A DNA stretch of 64,000 nucleotides, taken from assembly GCA_020081605.1 (NCBI GenBank), contig JAHREC010000011.1, positions 496,001 through 560,000 of the forward strand, written 5' to 3'. Origin of the DNA: Albifimbria verrucaria. Lineage: Eukaryota > Ascomycota > Sordariomycetes > Hypocreales > Stachybotryaceae. This document shows positions 46,217 to 58,709 of this stretch, in pieces (positions within the stretch are counted from its first letter, which is position 1; each line of letters starts with the position of its first letter). Under the pieces are notes generated by a model. That model searched no databases, was not told where the DNA came from, and saw only the letters and a list, made by a program, of their open reading frames with translations. The position numbers and the translations under genes were made by a program.

Positions 46217-48317
46217 TTAATTCCGGAAACATCTTTTTAACATCAGTGTCCGGCTGCTCTGACGTCTACATATTCCGTAAGAAACCCAACCACTCTCCGA
46301 TTTCAAGGAGGGTTCTAGTTCCACAGCCTCTTGCGCTGTAAAACAAAAGTCAGTGGGTTTGTGCAGACATGGATAACTAAAATTACTTACGCTGAGGGTC
46401 AATGAGCTCAAAAGCCCAAGAGACGCGAAAGCAATGCTCACGGCAAACGTGGTTCGGATGGAATGCGTAATCTCCTCGATTACACCAACTCGGATCTCGC
46501 CGCTCAGCTGTGTGAACGAAGGGCTGCTCGCTCCTGCCATGATGCCTTGGAGCTCTTGGAACGACCTATCTGGAAGAACTGTGGCGAGATTTCGAGGACC
46601 GATGTTCTGGAATATAGATCCTGCAACTCCCAAAAGAGTGATACCACCCAATGCTTGTCCTATCCCATAAAGTTAATGAGCGGCTATGGGCGTTTCTGAA
46701 TGGAAAGACTTACCAATGGACATGAATCCGACGGCGTTCATGACATCCTGGACTGGAAGCATTGCTTGAACGACAGAGAAACCGGCAGCGAGGTAAGAAC
46801 CGCAGCCAATACCGATCAGTGCTGTGAAACCGTAAATGCTGCCTGCCGGTGTATCCGTATCAATGGTATCTGAAACGTTAGTAAAGGTTGAACTACCATT
46901 TTTTTTTTTGAGTCATTCAACTTACACATGCACGCAGAGCCTGCAAGAGCCATAGCATTGCCAAAAATGTACCAAGGCATGTGGTAGCCAAACTTGGGCA
47001 TAAGAACGCCATTGACAATGGAGAAGAATCCAGTCATTGCGACAAGGGGAAGAAGGCGCACTCCAGCTTCCATAGGGCTATCGCCGCGAGTAAACTGGAA
47101 CAACAACGGAGTGTAGTAAACTGCAATCAAGAGGACACCAGCAGCGGAGAAGAGCTGGTACTGCAGAATGTTGAGCTCGAATCGCTTCGTGAAATGCGAA
47201 GGGTAAAGCTTGTTCTCCTCCGAGACGAACGGGTGGTAAATGGTGACCAGGATAAAGGCGATGAGCAAGACTCCAGACATGACCCACAGGACAATCTCAG
47301 ATGGACTGTCGAAGGCGTAGACAGCGCCACCAAACGTAACCGCCATGGTGAAGCAGACACTGCCTCCACAGAAGATGACGATTCCGGCCCAGTCCTGCAC
47401 ACGAAGCTTCTGAAGGGTCGAGATGGCCATGGGGTTGATGCTAGGCAGGCAGAAGATAAAGGCTGGGGCAAGGACAGCGGCCAACACAAGGTTGATGTAG
47501 AAGGCCCATCTCCAGGTAGCTGAGCTGTCGGCGAAGGCACCACCAACAATGGGTCCGATAACGCTACCAATCTGGTACATCATGGCAATACCGGCAACGT
47601 AAAGAGGTCTCTGGTTGATGCTCGTCATGACCGAGACGTACACAATACCACCGCAGTACATGCCAGAGCCGCCAATGCCTGCAATCACACGGCCGACAAT
47701 CATAGCCTCCATGTTGGGTGCGGCACCGCACAGTGCGCTACCGGCCTCGAAGAGAATGAAGCAGCTGAGAAACATCCATTTTATGTTGAACACGCCGTAC
47801 GCTTTTCCACTGTTGCGAACCATAATTAGACAGGGAATTCGGGTGGTCTTTTGGAGAGAACTCACACTGGCAAGATAGTAATGGCTCCCAAAGCGAATCC
47901 GACACCGATCCATGGCAAGTTCGCAATATCGTTGAAGGCTTCGATGATGGAGGGTTGAATATCGGCGACCTGTAGCGAGTCAGAATAATTGACATTGCCA
48001 TCCTATCAAGGGCCTCGACTTACAATCGTGTTGTCCATGGAAAAGAGCAGGACAGATGCGATTAGGGATGCGTAAGCGAGCATCCACTATAGCCCAGAGT
48101 CAGCTTCAAGTCCCAAGGAGACGCTTGGGTTCCGGTTCCCACGTACTTTGATACCAGCCGCCGGCTTTCCAGCCTCTGCATCATCGGGCTTCGGCTCGGG
48201 CGCTGGCGATTGACCACTGCTGCTATCTGTGATTTGATTCTCCTCGGGAAGAACAGCCTTCTCTGTGTCCTGGGCATGCTGGGAAGCCAGGACCCCGGTA
48301 TCGTTAACTGATGTCAT
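46217..48317 (-). CDS. MFS multidrug/toxin exporter (DHA2, 14-TM type)
   Basis: Proton antiporter of the plasma membrane, probably exporting the cluster product. The ATG at 48317 is chosen because upstream residues in the same frame show no domain. A hydrophilic acidic N-terminus of about 57 residues precedes the first helix (WMLAYASLIASVLLFSMDNTI). Motif C-like VAGIAMMYQIGSVIGPIVGGAF, the preceding VGRVIAGIGGSGMYCGG and motif A-region AYGVFNIKWMF are present, and FQFTRGDSPMEAGVRLLP is typical of this family. At least five introns. The C-terminal tail after the last intron (EAVELEPSLKSESGW) is plausible. Its promoter contains the cluster palindrome at 48454-48478, about 140 nt upstream. Confidence 0.87.
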
Positions 48318-49048
48318 CTTGGCCGGTATTCTCTGAGAACCAATCGATTGTTTGACTCCCACACCTGAACAGCAAACGCATCGTAAAACAGAACGAGGGA
48401 AGAGCCGGATGTTATTGTTTAAACATAGGAAAAGACCTAGCTTAGTCAAAGGGCGGACAAGACGGGCCGCCCTGTCCGTGGAGTTGCGATGTCTTGGCAA
48501 GGGTTCCCATATCAGCGCTAGCAACGTGCCGCATGCACCAACCTCGATAGATTACTGGTGCACTGGTCTTTGAAACCAATTATCGTTGCAGGGGCCCGGC
48601 AGAGGTTGCTGATAGCGTCTCGCCCAGGGCATGATCGACGCATGCAAGGCCGGGCGCGGGCGTCTTAGCGGCCACCACGGAGCAATTTGGCCCTCCACGG
48701 CGTTCGCTCGGGTCGATGCGGTGCCAAGATCCCGCCTCCCGTACCCACCTAGATCAGGTTGCATAGCCAGGGGTAAATGCTTGTCTTTTATGCAAGCCCG
48801 TCGTCGCCTCACCCTATATGCTTATTCTCGACGCTCGGGTCGGCTTCCTTCGCGCTGGACGGGCCGCCTTGGCCCCATTGAGTTGTAGATGGCAAAACTA
48901 GTCGGCGCTGTGGAAAATAATATGTGAAGTAGTCTGGAGCCTTTGTGTATTCACCCTCGGGTGCCTCGTAGCTTCGTGCATTGGATGAAGTCGACTGGCA
49001 GAAAGCCCGCCTGCTTGTTCATTCGCGGTTCAGGAACAAGCAGCTGCC
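48318..49048. promoter_or_regulatory. Divergent MFS exporter / CLC promoter
   Basis: Contains the cluster palindrome (48454-48478) close to the exporter, and a partial copy, GACGGGCCGCCTTG, at 48858-48871 about 180 nt before the CLC gene. GC-rich compared with most intergenic DNA in the window. Confidence 0.5.
48454..48478. promoter_or_regulatory. Cluster palindrome, copy 2 (MFS exporter promoter)
   Basis: Arms CGGACAAG and CTGTCCG flank a 10-nt centre, ACGGGCCGCC. If the right arm has lost one T of a TT pair, as happens elsewhere in this assembly, the arms CGGACAAG/CTTGTCCG become a perfect inverted repeat. The centre shares GGCCGCC with copy 1. Confidence 0.65.
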
Positions 49049-51668
49049 ATGGCCTCGGGCTCTTCGTCTAGCGAGCGGGACCCATTGATCCTTACTCGCA
49101 GTTTCAGTCTATCATACGAAAGTTTTGTTTCTAGTCCTCCGGAAGCCTTTAGCAGCCTGGAATCGGCTGAGAGTGCCAACAGCGATGCAGAGTCCTTTAC
49201 GGACGCACTCTCTTGCGTCTCTTCCACAAAGACCGGCACCATCATTGCCGCCAAAGCAAAAACATGGCTCTCCAATAGCTTGCAGCAAGGCCGCGGCTGG
49301 CTCGCCAATACCAGCAGTCAAATCAAGTCGGCACATGATGCACGTGCTGGTTCATATGTGCTCAACTTTGTCGCCGTTGTCATGATGGGTATTGCCGCTG
49401 CCGTTGTTGCATGCATAGTCGACGTGGGCGAGTCTCGCATCTTTGATTGGAAGTACGGCATCTGCACGGGTATGCTAAGCACTGGTGACTCTTATCAGAG
49501 GTGGGGCTAACAATAACAGTTGACTGGACTGCAAGTAAGCCTATGTGCTGTTCAGGATGTGAGTCTTTAATTCCGAGAGGTCCCCTGCAATCTGCAATCA
49601 GCACCCAGGACTAACAGTTGACAGACACGGATTGTCCGCAATGGAAGACATGGTCTGCAATCGTCGGAGTTTCAGACGCAAAGCTGTCAGGATTCAACTT
49701 TGCTGTCTACCTGTTTTTGGTTCTGTTGTTGGCTGGCCTTTCGCATGCTTGGACACGCTTGACCCGAGCCCGCAGACCGCATCGGTCACTACCCTTGTCC
49801 CTTGGTAATGACGGAAAGGAGACGCTTCATTCGTATTTTGCTGCGGCTGGAAGTGGTGTTTCGGATGTCAAGCAGGCCATCTATGGTGTCCGTGACGACG
49901 CACCCTGGACAGTGTCCACTTTGATAATGAAGATATTGGGTCTGGTAATGAGCACATCCTCAGGCTTGTGTGTTGGAAAGGAAGGCCCCTATGTCCACCT
50001 GGCCGCTAGCGCAGCCAATCTCGTCAACCAGTCAGTGCCTGCACGTCTACGCATCTCAGCCCGCAAGGCGCTGTCTATTGGATCCGCAGCGGGCATGGCC
50101 GTGGCATTTGGTACGCCCATGACTGGCGCAGCCTTTGTGATTGAAGACTTTGGGTCAGTTACATGCCCAACCAAGGTGGAGAACTGATATTGACAATGCG
50201 CGCAGCCAAAGCTTCACTAGTTCTTTCTTTGCGGTTCTTTTTGGCGGCGGCGTGGTGAGTGAATCCTCGGTCGCAATCATTTTTTCCAAACTGACTAGCA
50301 AAGGTCGCCGTGTCTGCACTTACAGCATTTGGTCCCTATGGCGGAAGCAAGGCCGTGCCGTGGCAAGTGAGGTATACGACCTCATGGTCCGTTGATGATG
50401 CCTCCTTATTCTTCATTCTGGGTGCTGCTGCTGGCGTGGTAGCTGCGATTTTCATAGGCAGCGTTCGCCTCTGGTCACGTTCATATCGCCAGCTCCCGCA
50501 GTTGAAGCGTTGGCCAATTCTGGACGTCATGATTGTAGCGTTGGTAACGGCGCTCAGCAGTTTCTGGGCGAAATATCTACGTTTTGGTACAGCTGAGCTG
50601 CTCTCAGAATTGACAAGGGAGTCGGTGACGGCACAGACAACCAATGCAGGCGTGGCGACTCTGGGCCTTAGTCTGCTGGTGAAGCTGGGACTTACCGTTA
50701 TCACGACTGGGCTTCAGATCCCCAGGGCATCTACATGCCCTCAATGGCTATTGGGGCGATGCTGGGGCGTTGCATTGGAGAGCTGTGTGTGCTGCTGTTG
50801 AAAGATGGCACTTTTCTGGGTTTTAACTTCAAACCGGATCCTGCTGTTTACGCCATGGCCGGCGCAGGGGCTGTCATGGCTGGTACTACCCGCTTACATC
50901 TTAGCATCATCATTCTGGTATTTGAAACCACCCACAGCTGGGAGTACATTGTGCCATTTGCCATCTCCATCTGTACGGCGAAAGCAGTGGCAGCCTACAT
51001 CGAGCCAGAAAGCATTTATGTAAGTTCTCCTGGTGACATTTGAGCCCACGCTAACTTTGTCAGGACCTCTTCTCCAGCTTGCACGGACAGCCTTCCTCGC
51101 CACTATACTAGACACACGAGTGGTAAGGGTGGAGGATGTTTGGGAGCCCCAAGATCCCCGTACACCATGCTTGAATCTCGCTTCAGGATTTGAGGCCCAG
51201 GTTCACAGTTTGAAGATGATCCTTGACGCGGCCGAGATAGCTGGCTCACAGTATCTTCCAATCCTCAAGCATAAAACTTTTATTGGATGCATTTCCAACC
51301 AAAGTTTGCGGGAGGTCTTGAAGACACTCGACGATTCCGCGCATGTTGTATTGGACCAGGAAAAAATCGACGTGGTTTGTATAAGTGTGATAGGGGAGGG
51401 ACAATCTACCGGTGCTCTGGACGGTGAACTCACGGAGGAACAGATGGTCAGGCCTATCTCGCACCTCGCTTTGCATCAGCCTGCCGTATTTTCGTGTTGT
51501 AGCACACTCTCTGCCATCCATGCGTATTTCAAGGAGTCCGATGCAGAGTATATATGTGTAACTCGGCACGGAATAACATGGACAGTCGTGACGCGAGAGA
51601 TCCTGGCAGAGTGGTCCATCAGTGTACCTAGATTTCGTCGGTCGTCTTGGGTACCGTCGTTAGATTAG
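49049..51668 (+). CDS. CLC family chloride channel / H+ antiporter
   Basis: Integral membrane anion channel or antiporter, in fungi usually of Golgi/vacuole membranes. A Ser-rich cytosolic N-terminus of about 90 residues comes first. The first helix YVLNFVAVVMMGIAAAVVACIV follows, then a hallmark GKEGPYVHLA with the gating glutamate, a modified VAFGTPMTGAAFVIEDF loop, FFAVLFGGGVVA and YMPSMAIGAMLGR (the anion-site helix N motif). Two CBS-like segments form the C terminus (LATILDTRVVRVEDVW and PAVFSCCSTLSAIHAYF). Introns are near 49470-49520, 50153-50208, 50252-50305 and 51019-51063. CCCC at 50720-50723 is one base short before QGIYMPS. It is divergent from the cluster exporter; co-regulation is possible but not shown. 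Confidence 0.88.
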
Positions 51669-52308
51669 TTTGTAGCACATTAAAAACGAATGCATTGTGT
51701 TCTTAGTAAACTTCTAAATGAGTGGAGAATTCAAACCATTATGCTAAATTTTACATGTCTCTGGACACCACTCTTTTCCTCCGACATTTGTTCTCAGTGA
51801 TAGGCTACTATTCCATGAATCGCGGCTTTCCCTCGGACCATCGCCGACTTCCAACAGCGCATTTCCATTGCTGCCGAGTCAAGCGGCTTCCTCCCTCTCC
51901 GTCGGATCTCTGCACTATTGTCTCTTGGGAAAATCCGAATCTGACAATAATCTATCCGTTTCATGCTTCTAATTGGTTTAGTGGGGAACTATTCTTAGCC
52001 ATCAGCGGCGGAAGAGCGCGGACCGTCCACCCCGAGCTCCCCGCGCCGGCCGTGGACCATACCGCAAGCTACCTTGTTCGGGCTCGGCTCCGTAATCCGA
52101 TCACCGCACGTATCCACTCACCGGAGGAACAATTGACGATGAGACCGCGCTTCGCCGTTAGGTGACGAGAAATCGCCGTATATGAAGCTTGTCCTTCGAC
52201 CGAATTGAGGCAGAACAATCCGATTCATCTGCATCAACTCACAGGGCTTTCATGTTCCGCTTCTTGCATCAATTCTTCACCAGATTTCTCCGCCTACCTT
52301 ACAACAAC
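51669..52308. other. Intergenic
   Basis: CLC 3' flank and promoter of the DUF3237 gene. A 147-codon plus-strand frame (51722-52165) is unsupported. Confidence 0.5.
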
Positions 52309-52997
52309 ATGTCTTCCACAGAGCTTGGCTACCCTGAGGAGAGCTTCCCTACTCTCAAGCCTGCCTTTGTCATCAAGGCTGTTGGCATCAAGGACAAGTT
52401 CCCGTCGGTAACGTTTGGACCGGAGGAAACCTGATTGCTGTTGTATGTCTCTCCGGAGAGTCAACTCCGAGTTTTCTCAAGTCGAATATGACTGATCATC
52501 TTTAGCCTTTCTACCATGGAACCGTAGAGTCTATTGGCGACTTTGCCCCCAAGTTCAACTGGAAGGTCAGCAGTGGATGCGATTGGTTCAAGATCGATAG
52601 CGACAATGCCCACGGCCGACTTATTGTCAAGGTCATCTTCACTGATGACGAGGGCCGATCTGTCGTGATGGAGGCTTATGCCATCAGCGAGCTGAACGAG
52701 GTCGTCATGCCCCTCCTGATGGGCGAGCCCGGCGCCAAGCCCTCCCCATGGGGCTACTCAAGTAAGAAAATCGCCCAAATGATAGGTTGTGGATTATTCT
52801 AATCTCGAATAGTGGAACAAATCAAGTTCGAGGCTGGTCATGAGTACTACAAGCCCCTGGAGAACATGCTGTTCGTCGGCAGCCAGCGCTTCACCCAGGG
52901 CGAGGATGGTACCCTTGAGTCGAGATTCGCGCGTCCAGAATCATTCCTGGCACTGGAACTGAGTAGAGTAGCATATAAGGCTGGGCTCCTCCGGTAG
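52309..52997 (+). CDS. DUF3237 family protein
   Basis: Small beta-barrel protein of unknown biochemical role (DUF3237), cytosolic. The ATG at 52309 is preferred (MSSTELGYPEES); the longer frame upstream reads as leader. Exon 1 ends at NLIAV after CC at 52420-52421 is read as CCC. After an intron of about 63 nt come PFYHGTVESIGDFAPKFNWKVSSG and the conserved DAYAISELNEV-like stretch (EAYAISELNEVVMPLL). A last intron precedes the exon with QRFTQGEDGTLESRF. The final 20 residues look non-homologous and may hide one more base error. No pathway context is evident. Confidence 0.75.
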
Positions 52998-53388
52998 AAT
53001 TCGTGATTATTAAATAAACAGGCTGAAGAAATCTTAAATAACGTCTAACCTCTGCTTACCGGTGTCAATGATTGTAAACATGTTGACTGTGACTTTTACC
53101 AGATTGTTGAAGAGACCATTGAGTTGATCAGTACTCTTTTTCAGAACAATTGATTGCTTCATAAATTCAGCCTAGTAACCAATTAGGATAGGAGGCTCTG
53201 AATTGTCATCAGTTGGTGAGATCAGTGTTATTGCGATGAAGATGAGATCTTGATTAGGCCCTTTCATAACACTACTCAGAACCAAAAATTTCAGACATAG
53301 TCTATATGCAAAACTTCACATATCGAGAAAATAATAGTGCAACTCTGGTAAATGGTATCTCTTGGCAAATCAAATCAGAATGACTCAA
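52998..53388. other. Intergenic between convergent genes
   Basis: AT-rich 3' flanks. Nothing recognised. Confidence 0.6.
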
Positions 53389-55051
53389 CTATAAAGCTGA
53401 TGGTGTATCATCCACGCTTTTGAGTATTCGGCTTGCTTCTGTCATAGCTTTCTTCTTCTTCGCGCCATCATGGCCACCCTCATAAACACGCCCTTCTCGG
53501 TCTGTCGTGACGGCTCGTCGAGGTCGCTTCACCGGTACATTGTCCTGGGTCGGCTTCTCCACATCCGCTGACCACTGTGCAACTTCGTCCTCCTCCTCTT
53601 TGATGTATTCGTCCAAGGTCGTTTCACCCTGTGCTCCAAACGCAAATATCCGACCGAAAACCCGGGGCATATACTATGCAGAAACAGTCGCACTGTTGGC
53701 AAGCAAGGCGCGGCGACGCTGACAGAGCTTTCTATACCAGCCCACACCATCAGATCCATGTAATCCCACGTTATGTTGGATGAATGGCCGTACAATATGT
53801 TGTATCGCATTTTTAAACAGCTCGCGACCAAAACAACAACGCCAAGGCTGAACATAAAAATTATGGCTACCTTTCGACGCAGCGTCGACTTCACTATAAA
53901 CGTTCAGAAGTTGTTTTTCGTTTTGTTTTCATGGGTCCATGGGATTGAGAGAAAGTGAAAAGATAGAATAACGTACTCTTGGCGACTAAAGGTATTGGGA
54001 GGACAAGTACCACGATGTCGAAGACGATGTTGGTGATATTAATGGCCCAATTGAGAACATTCAGGTTGAGACACTGAGCGTCCACGTCTTCGCCTTTAAA
54101 CCGATCCCAATTCCACCTGATTGGCGAACACTGAAATATGGACAAGAAGATGAAAACGATTGTGTTGAGTCCAATAGCAAGCATGAATATCCAGCAGATG
54201 CGGCAAAATGTCTTGTAAAGATGACACAGTCGAATGTAAAACAATATGATGGAAATCTTAGTCAAGCCAAGCAGCAGACTATAGAAGGGGACGTCGATCC
54301 AAAATAACTGAGGATTGTTAGTACCCAAGTATGCATGTAAAAGAACAGCAGTACCTTCAGCGCGTGCGCTAAATCGTCTGGCTCGATCCACCAAATGTCC
54401 TGTCCGAAGGCTGACATCAACGCTGGCATATCTGTGAGTCGATTTTGGTCCCAGTTTTAAGAGCTCAAGGGTTCTCACCATGATGCCCAATCCCAAAATA
54501 TACAATATAGATTAAGAAATAGAATAATGCGAGCCAGTCTTCGGGGAGAATTTTCTGATTACAAACGTCTTCGTGTATATTCGGATGACTGCGCACAGAA
54601 TGCTGAAAATGTGGATGGAAATGTATGGCCATGCCTCCATTCTGCGGTCACGGCGAGGACGGCCACATAATTCATCCTCTTTCCGTAAATAATCTGTGCC
54701 TCGGTCAGCATCTCGAGACACATCACAAGCTCTCCAAAGGCTGTATCGACCGTACCAAATCTATCGGGGATGGGGCAGTTCTGTCGCAGACAGACCCTCA
54801 TGGTCGGATGGAACCCGTCATCGTTGCAGATACAATTTAATGCATCCGACGAATCGCAAACATTATCGACAGTCGCATGGAAACACGGTTTCTAACAGCC
54901 CATTAATGATTGTCGTCAAAGGGACAGGACAACAACATACAGCGCAATCTGGTAATATGGTCAAGACTGCCGAGACGTCGCTGGTATTCTGAGCAAGGGT
55001 GCCGATAGCCGCAAATGAAATAACAAACACACTGAAAATGGCCCTCCTCAT
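53389..55051 (-). CDS. PTH11-like GPCR with N-terminal CFEM domain
   Basis: Plasma-membrane receptor with an extracellular CFEM domain and a seven-helix rhodopsin-like fold, a class linked to surface sensing in pathogens. The ATG at 55051 opens signal peptide MRRAIFSVFVISFAAIGTLA. An intron (about 54,898-54,946) links ILPDCA to KPCFHATVDNVCDSSDALNCIC, and PTMRVCLRQNC follows, giving the CFEM cysteine pattern. Helical segments include WPYISIHIFSILCAVIRIYTK, DWLALFYFLIYIVYFGIGHH, PFYSLLLGLTKISIILFYIRL, WIFMLAIGLNTIVFIFLSIF and WAINITNIVFDIVVLVLPIP. The tail is long, hydrophilic and ends DDTPSAL. Frame breaks at GGGG 54543-54546 and GGGG 53664-53667 are single-base undercalls. Confidence 0.83.
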
Positions 55052-58000
55052 GATTCGGCTTCGCAAATGCGGCGTCTCAATTGAATGAACCTGGGTCCAT
55101 CACTTGAAGCAATCCCAATCGACAGTCATATTGCCATCGATCAAGACGCATCCTTGGGGGCAAAAATCGATTGCAATGGCACAAACGACGAAGCAAAATG
55201 GGATGTGGCGAAGGGCCAAGGCTGGAAAGATTGGTTTTAATAACAACTCCGAATTCTACTGCCTGGGCGAAGCGACGGGAATATCAGAGCAACCAGTATA
55301 GCCGACCCGGTGTGTGTGGACGGCGCTGCTTTCGTGTAGCTTGGCTTGATATATCGAATCGGCAGGCAATAAAGTGGTGAAGCGCCCGAGGAGGAAGGCG
55401 TTCAGCAGCTCGGGGCTTTCAAATAACACCACACTTCATGACGCGACGGCGCCAGCCTTTGTCCGTGCTCGATTCCCTAGTGCTACTGATGCACGGCATG
55501 ACTCGTCCCACTCACTACTCCACATCGAGAGTGCCACACGCCATCTGTCTTGGTCCTTTAACAGCTCAGCGGCTTATGCCGTGCGATGTCCCATCTCAGC
55601 ATCGTCGCAGACCAGGGCAATTCTGAGGATCTCAGGCACCTGTGCTTTTCCTTTCCATACGAGGCATAGGCTGAACTGTATTGGTAGATCCTGACGACGT
55701 CCGAAATACCCGGTGCCTGAGGATGCGCCACACGAAGTTCTCGAGTCAGGGATCAAGAAGTAAAGGAGATGTGAGACATCTATGCGGCGATGATCTCCAG
55801 AACAGGTCCCTTATTGATCAACCTCTGATACGCCGTGTCTAAGATGATGGCGTGAATCGATGTCAGATTTCTGCCCAATATCATCTGTCTGTGACAACAC
55901 TGTTCTCTTTCTTTTATTTTCTCCTTTTTATTTTCCCTTTTTCCCCGGTTTTGGAGTCGATGGAGAAGTGGACATTAGTGCCTAGCAGTATCCGGTGTCG
56001 GCCTTTGGCAGTTTTCATTGAACACTGGGAACTCGTCCATCGCGGGCCTTCTTCCTGAACAACAGCCTAAGTAAATAAACTTTTGTTTCAGGAGTTAGCT
56101 CTAACATGTGATTAAACCTTGAGCGGTGCCATCTCCAAACCTATGACGGCTCATCCTCATTCCGCTATGGAGCGTTGGATCAGTCCCCACTATGGTGCCA
56201 GAGAAAAGCAGACGCAATACCCATGCTCCTAGACCAGGAGTCCATAAATGTCACTACCGATCCCGTGCCATGTGCCGATGACATCAACTTCTGTGTGGAG
56301 AAAGACCCAGTTGTTAGATGTGCGCGGATGTCGGCGTTTGTGAAGAGGCTTGTAGTAGATGTTAATATCTTCGTTGAATGGTCTGGCTTGCTAGTTATTG
56401 ACGATGGGCATACCAAGGAAATGGATATTACATCGGCGAGCTCCCAGCTTATTGTCTTTCTCGATACTACAAGTTGCTGGCTAATAAATAAATAAAAAAC
56501 AAAATTTTTATGTTGCTGGCTTGCGCTATGTATGGCCAGAAAGGGATAGGGACTTCTTGTCTGACTTTGGAAGGTATTGGTTGCTAATTTGGATCGTCCT
56601 GGGTGTCCTACAACTACGTTTCCCTTCGAATAAACCATTATAGAAGTGGCGAAGCATTGATAGATTCAATTAAGTTGTTCTTTGCGTGTTCTGGGACAGA
56701 CTCAGGCGTAGCAAGCGGCCTCCACGCTGCTATAGCCGTGAGCCGACTCTTTCAACAATCTGGTTAGCTGGAAGAAACGAGAATAGTGCCACTTCCTGAA
56801 CGTGGGGCTATGGTGGGCAAGATGCGATAGACCTTACTGTCATTGGGATGTGTCTACCATCTGTCTAGTCTTGTGATGCTGGGAAGCCCTTGGTGAGAGA
56901 CACTTTGCAATTAGTGCATCGCCCTTAGGTGCGGAGTACTCCCCAGCATTCTGGAGTATCCGTGCGATAGTTTCCGGGAGCTTTGACGGCGGGTCATTTC
57001 AAGGTCCACCAGCTGCTTTTAGCATAGCTTTTTAACCGTAGCCGACCAACTTAGTTGTACGCCGGTATCTGATCGACTTCTCTGCCGATCGATGTGTGGA
57101 TACCATCAAGACTGAGTGCTGGACCCTGGTCGCATGCCTGTGGCTAATTCACATTGCCAAGAGTTGATCGTGGGTAAAGGGCGGAATATTTGCGTTCGTT
57201 GCTGGTGGAACGGAGGTCATCCTTCCCGCGGCTTTCTACGCCAATATAGTTCTGAGTTAATGGTGAATATCGCAGGCATCTAGCCGTTCGCCTGAACATC
57301 GGTATGTCGCTAGACTATTACCCCAGTCGGAACTAGGTGAAAGTCGTTTCTTCTGTCGCATATTGCTCATATGTACCAGACGTCTTATTGTTTTCCTTGG
57401 AGCTCATCCTAAATATGCTCGAAAGCGGTTTTACATGGTAATTATTGTGAGCTGTTGGTAAAAAGTAGGATAGCACCAATGGATCAAAGCTGTATTTCAA
57501 TGAGATCATATTATCCCGGGTGTACATTCGACATTTCTCCGCATGAGCCATACTAAATATGAAACGAGTTTCTATAAGCATTTTACAGACTAGAAGTATC
57601 CCAATCGGCATTCTTTACAACAGTCGAGGCACATGAGACCTTGCTCTACACGATGTGAACCTACCCTATACCACAGCATTGGTCAACTCAGGTGGCCCTG
57701 ATACTGACGAACCCGATTTCTGGTGCCCTGAAGACGGCTACCTCAAGCCATAATAATCGTGATATCGAGCGTAGCGAGGCCGGCTCGACGCAGTCGCCGC
57801 CGGAGGCATTTACTTAGGCCCACCCGGCTTCCGCTTTGCTCATCCCTACAGGAAGGGCCAACTCCAAGCTTAAGACAATGGGAAATGTTACGAGCAGCAT
57901 ACTAAATATCACGCAAACTCGCAGTTTGCTCAGCATGCCGACTTTCCCCGACATTCGGTTCCGAAAGAAGCAGCCCTGGCGGAGCCGAAACAGCTCAGGA

Positions 58001-58709
58001 AAAGCCCACTTTATAAGTTGGCATGAAGGGTTAATTACTGGCTCCTATTGGCTACTGGCAAGCATGGAAGGGTTCTGACCAAGCTGTAGGAAGAGTCTGC
58101 ACCAATCCATGTCCTCGTATTTGTGCATGATTTGCCGTGCCATCCGCAACACAACGCGGAATGCAACTGTTCGACCCTGAATGCAGGGTTCCAAGATAGT
58201 TCAGCGCCAAGGCGAAATGCCGTAGCCCGAGGAGCGATTTCCAATGCACCAGCCTAAAGAGTGGTTACGTGAGGTACGCCAGGCGCGTTTGTCATGGTCT
58301 TCACTACGTGCTAGCGCTATGTCAGCATGGCCATGTTTGCTCGCGCCCTGATCCAACAGTTCCTCCCCGGAAAATTGCCGCATCGCCGCATCGCCGAATC
58401 GCAACAGTAACTAGCCGTTTAGTCATGTAGTTTGTCACAGCCGTCGTCAGCCAGATTTACGGCAAGGCGGCAGGGTTCTACCCGGCCCACTGATTGAGAC
58501 ATTGCGCCTACAGCCAGTTGGCTGGTTATTGCATGCTGCTGGTGGTTCTTCAGGGTCCAATCATGCAATGACATCACAGCCAATACCGATATCCGGACGG
58601 TAAAGGATGAGTATATTTACTCAGAAGATCCTCATTGAATTCATGCCTGATTGTTCAGGAGATAGATTTGAGAACATCAGCTTCCATTCATCCCTTACAG
58701 CATACAACC
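55052..58709. other. Long gene-poor interval (3.7 kb)
   Basis: No gene can be supported. There are overlapping opposite-strand frames at 56175-56638 and a short frame ending near 57752 (VNLPYTTALVNSGGPDTDEP) that might be a coding relic. A palindrome GGAGTACTCC lies near 56935-56944, and a short GCCGCATC tandem near 58378-58393. Might contain decayed elements; none recognised. Confidence 0.4.

Noticed and set aside
56175..56638. Overlapping opposite-strand frames of 106 and 152 codons
   Set aside because: Neither shows family features, and they exclude each other.
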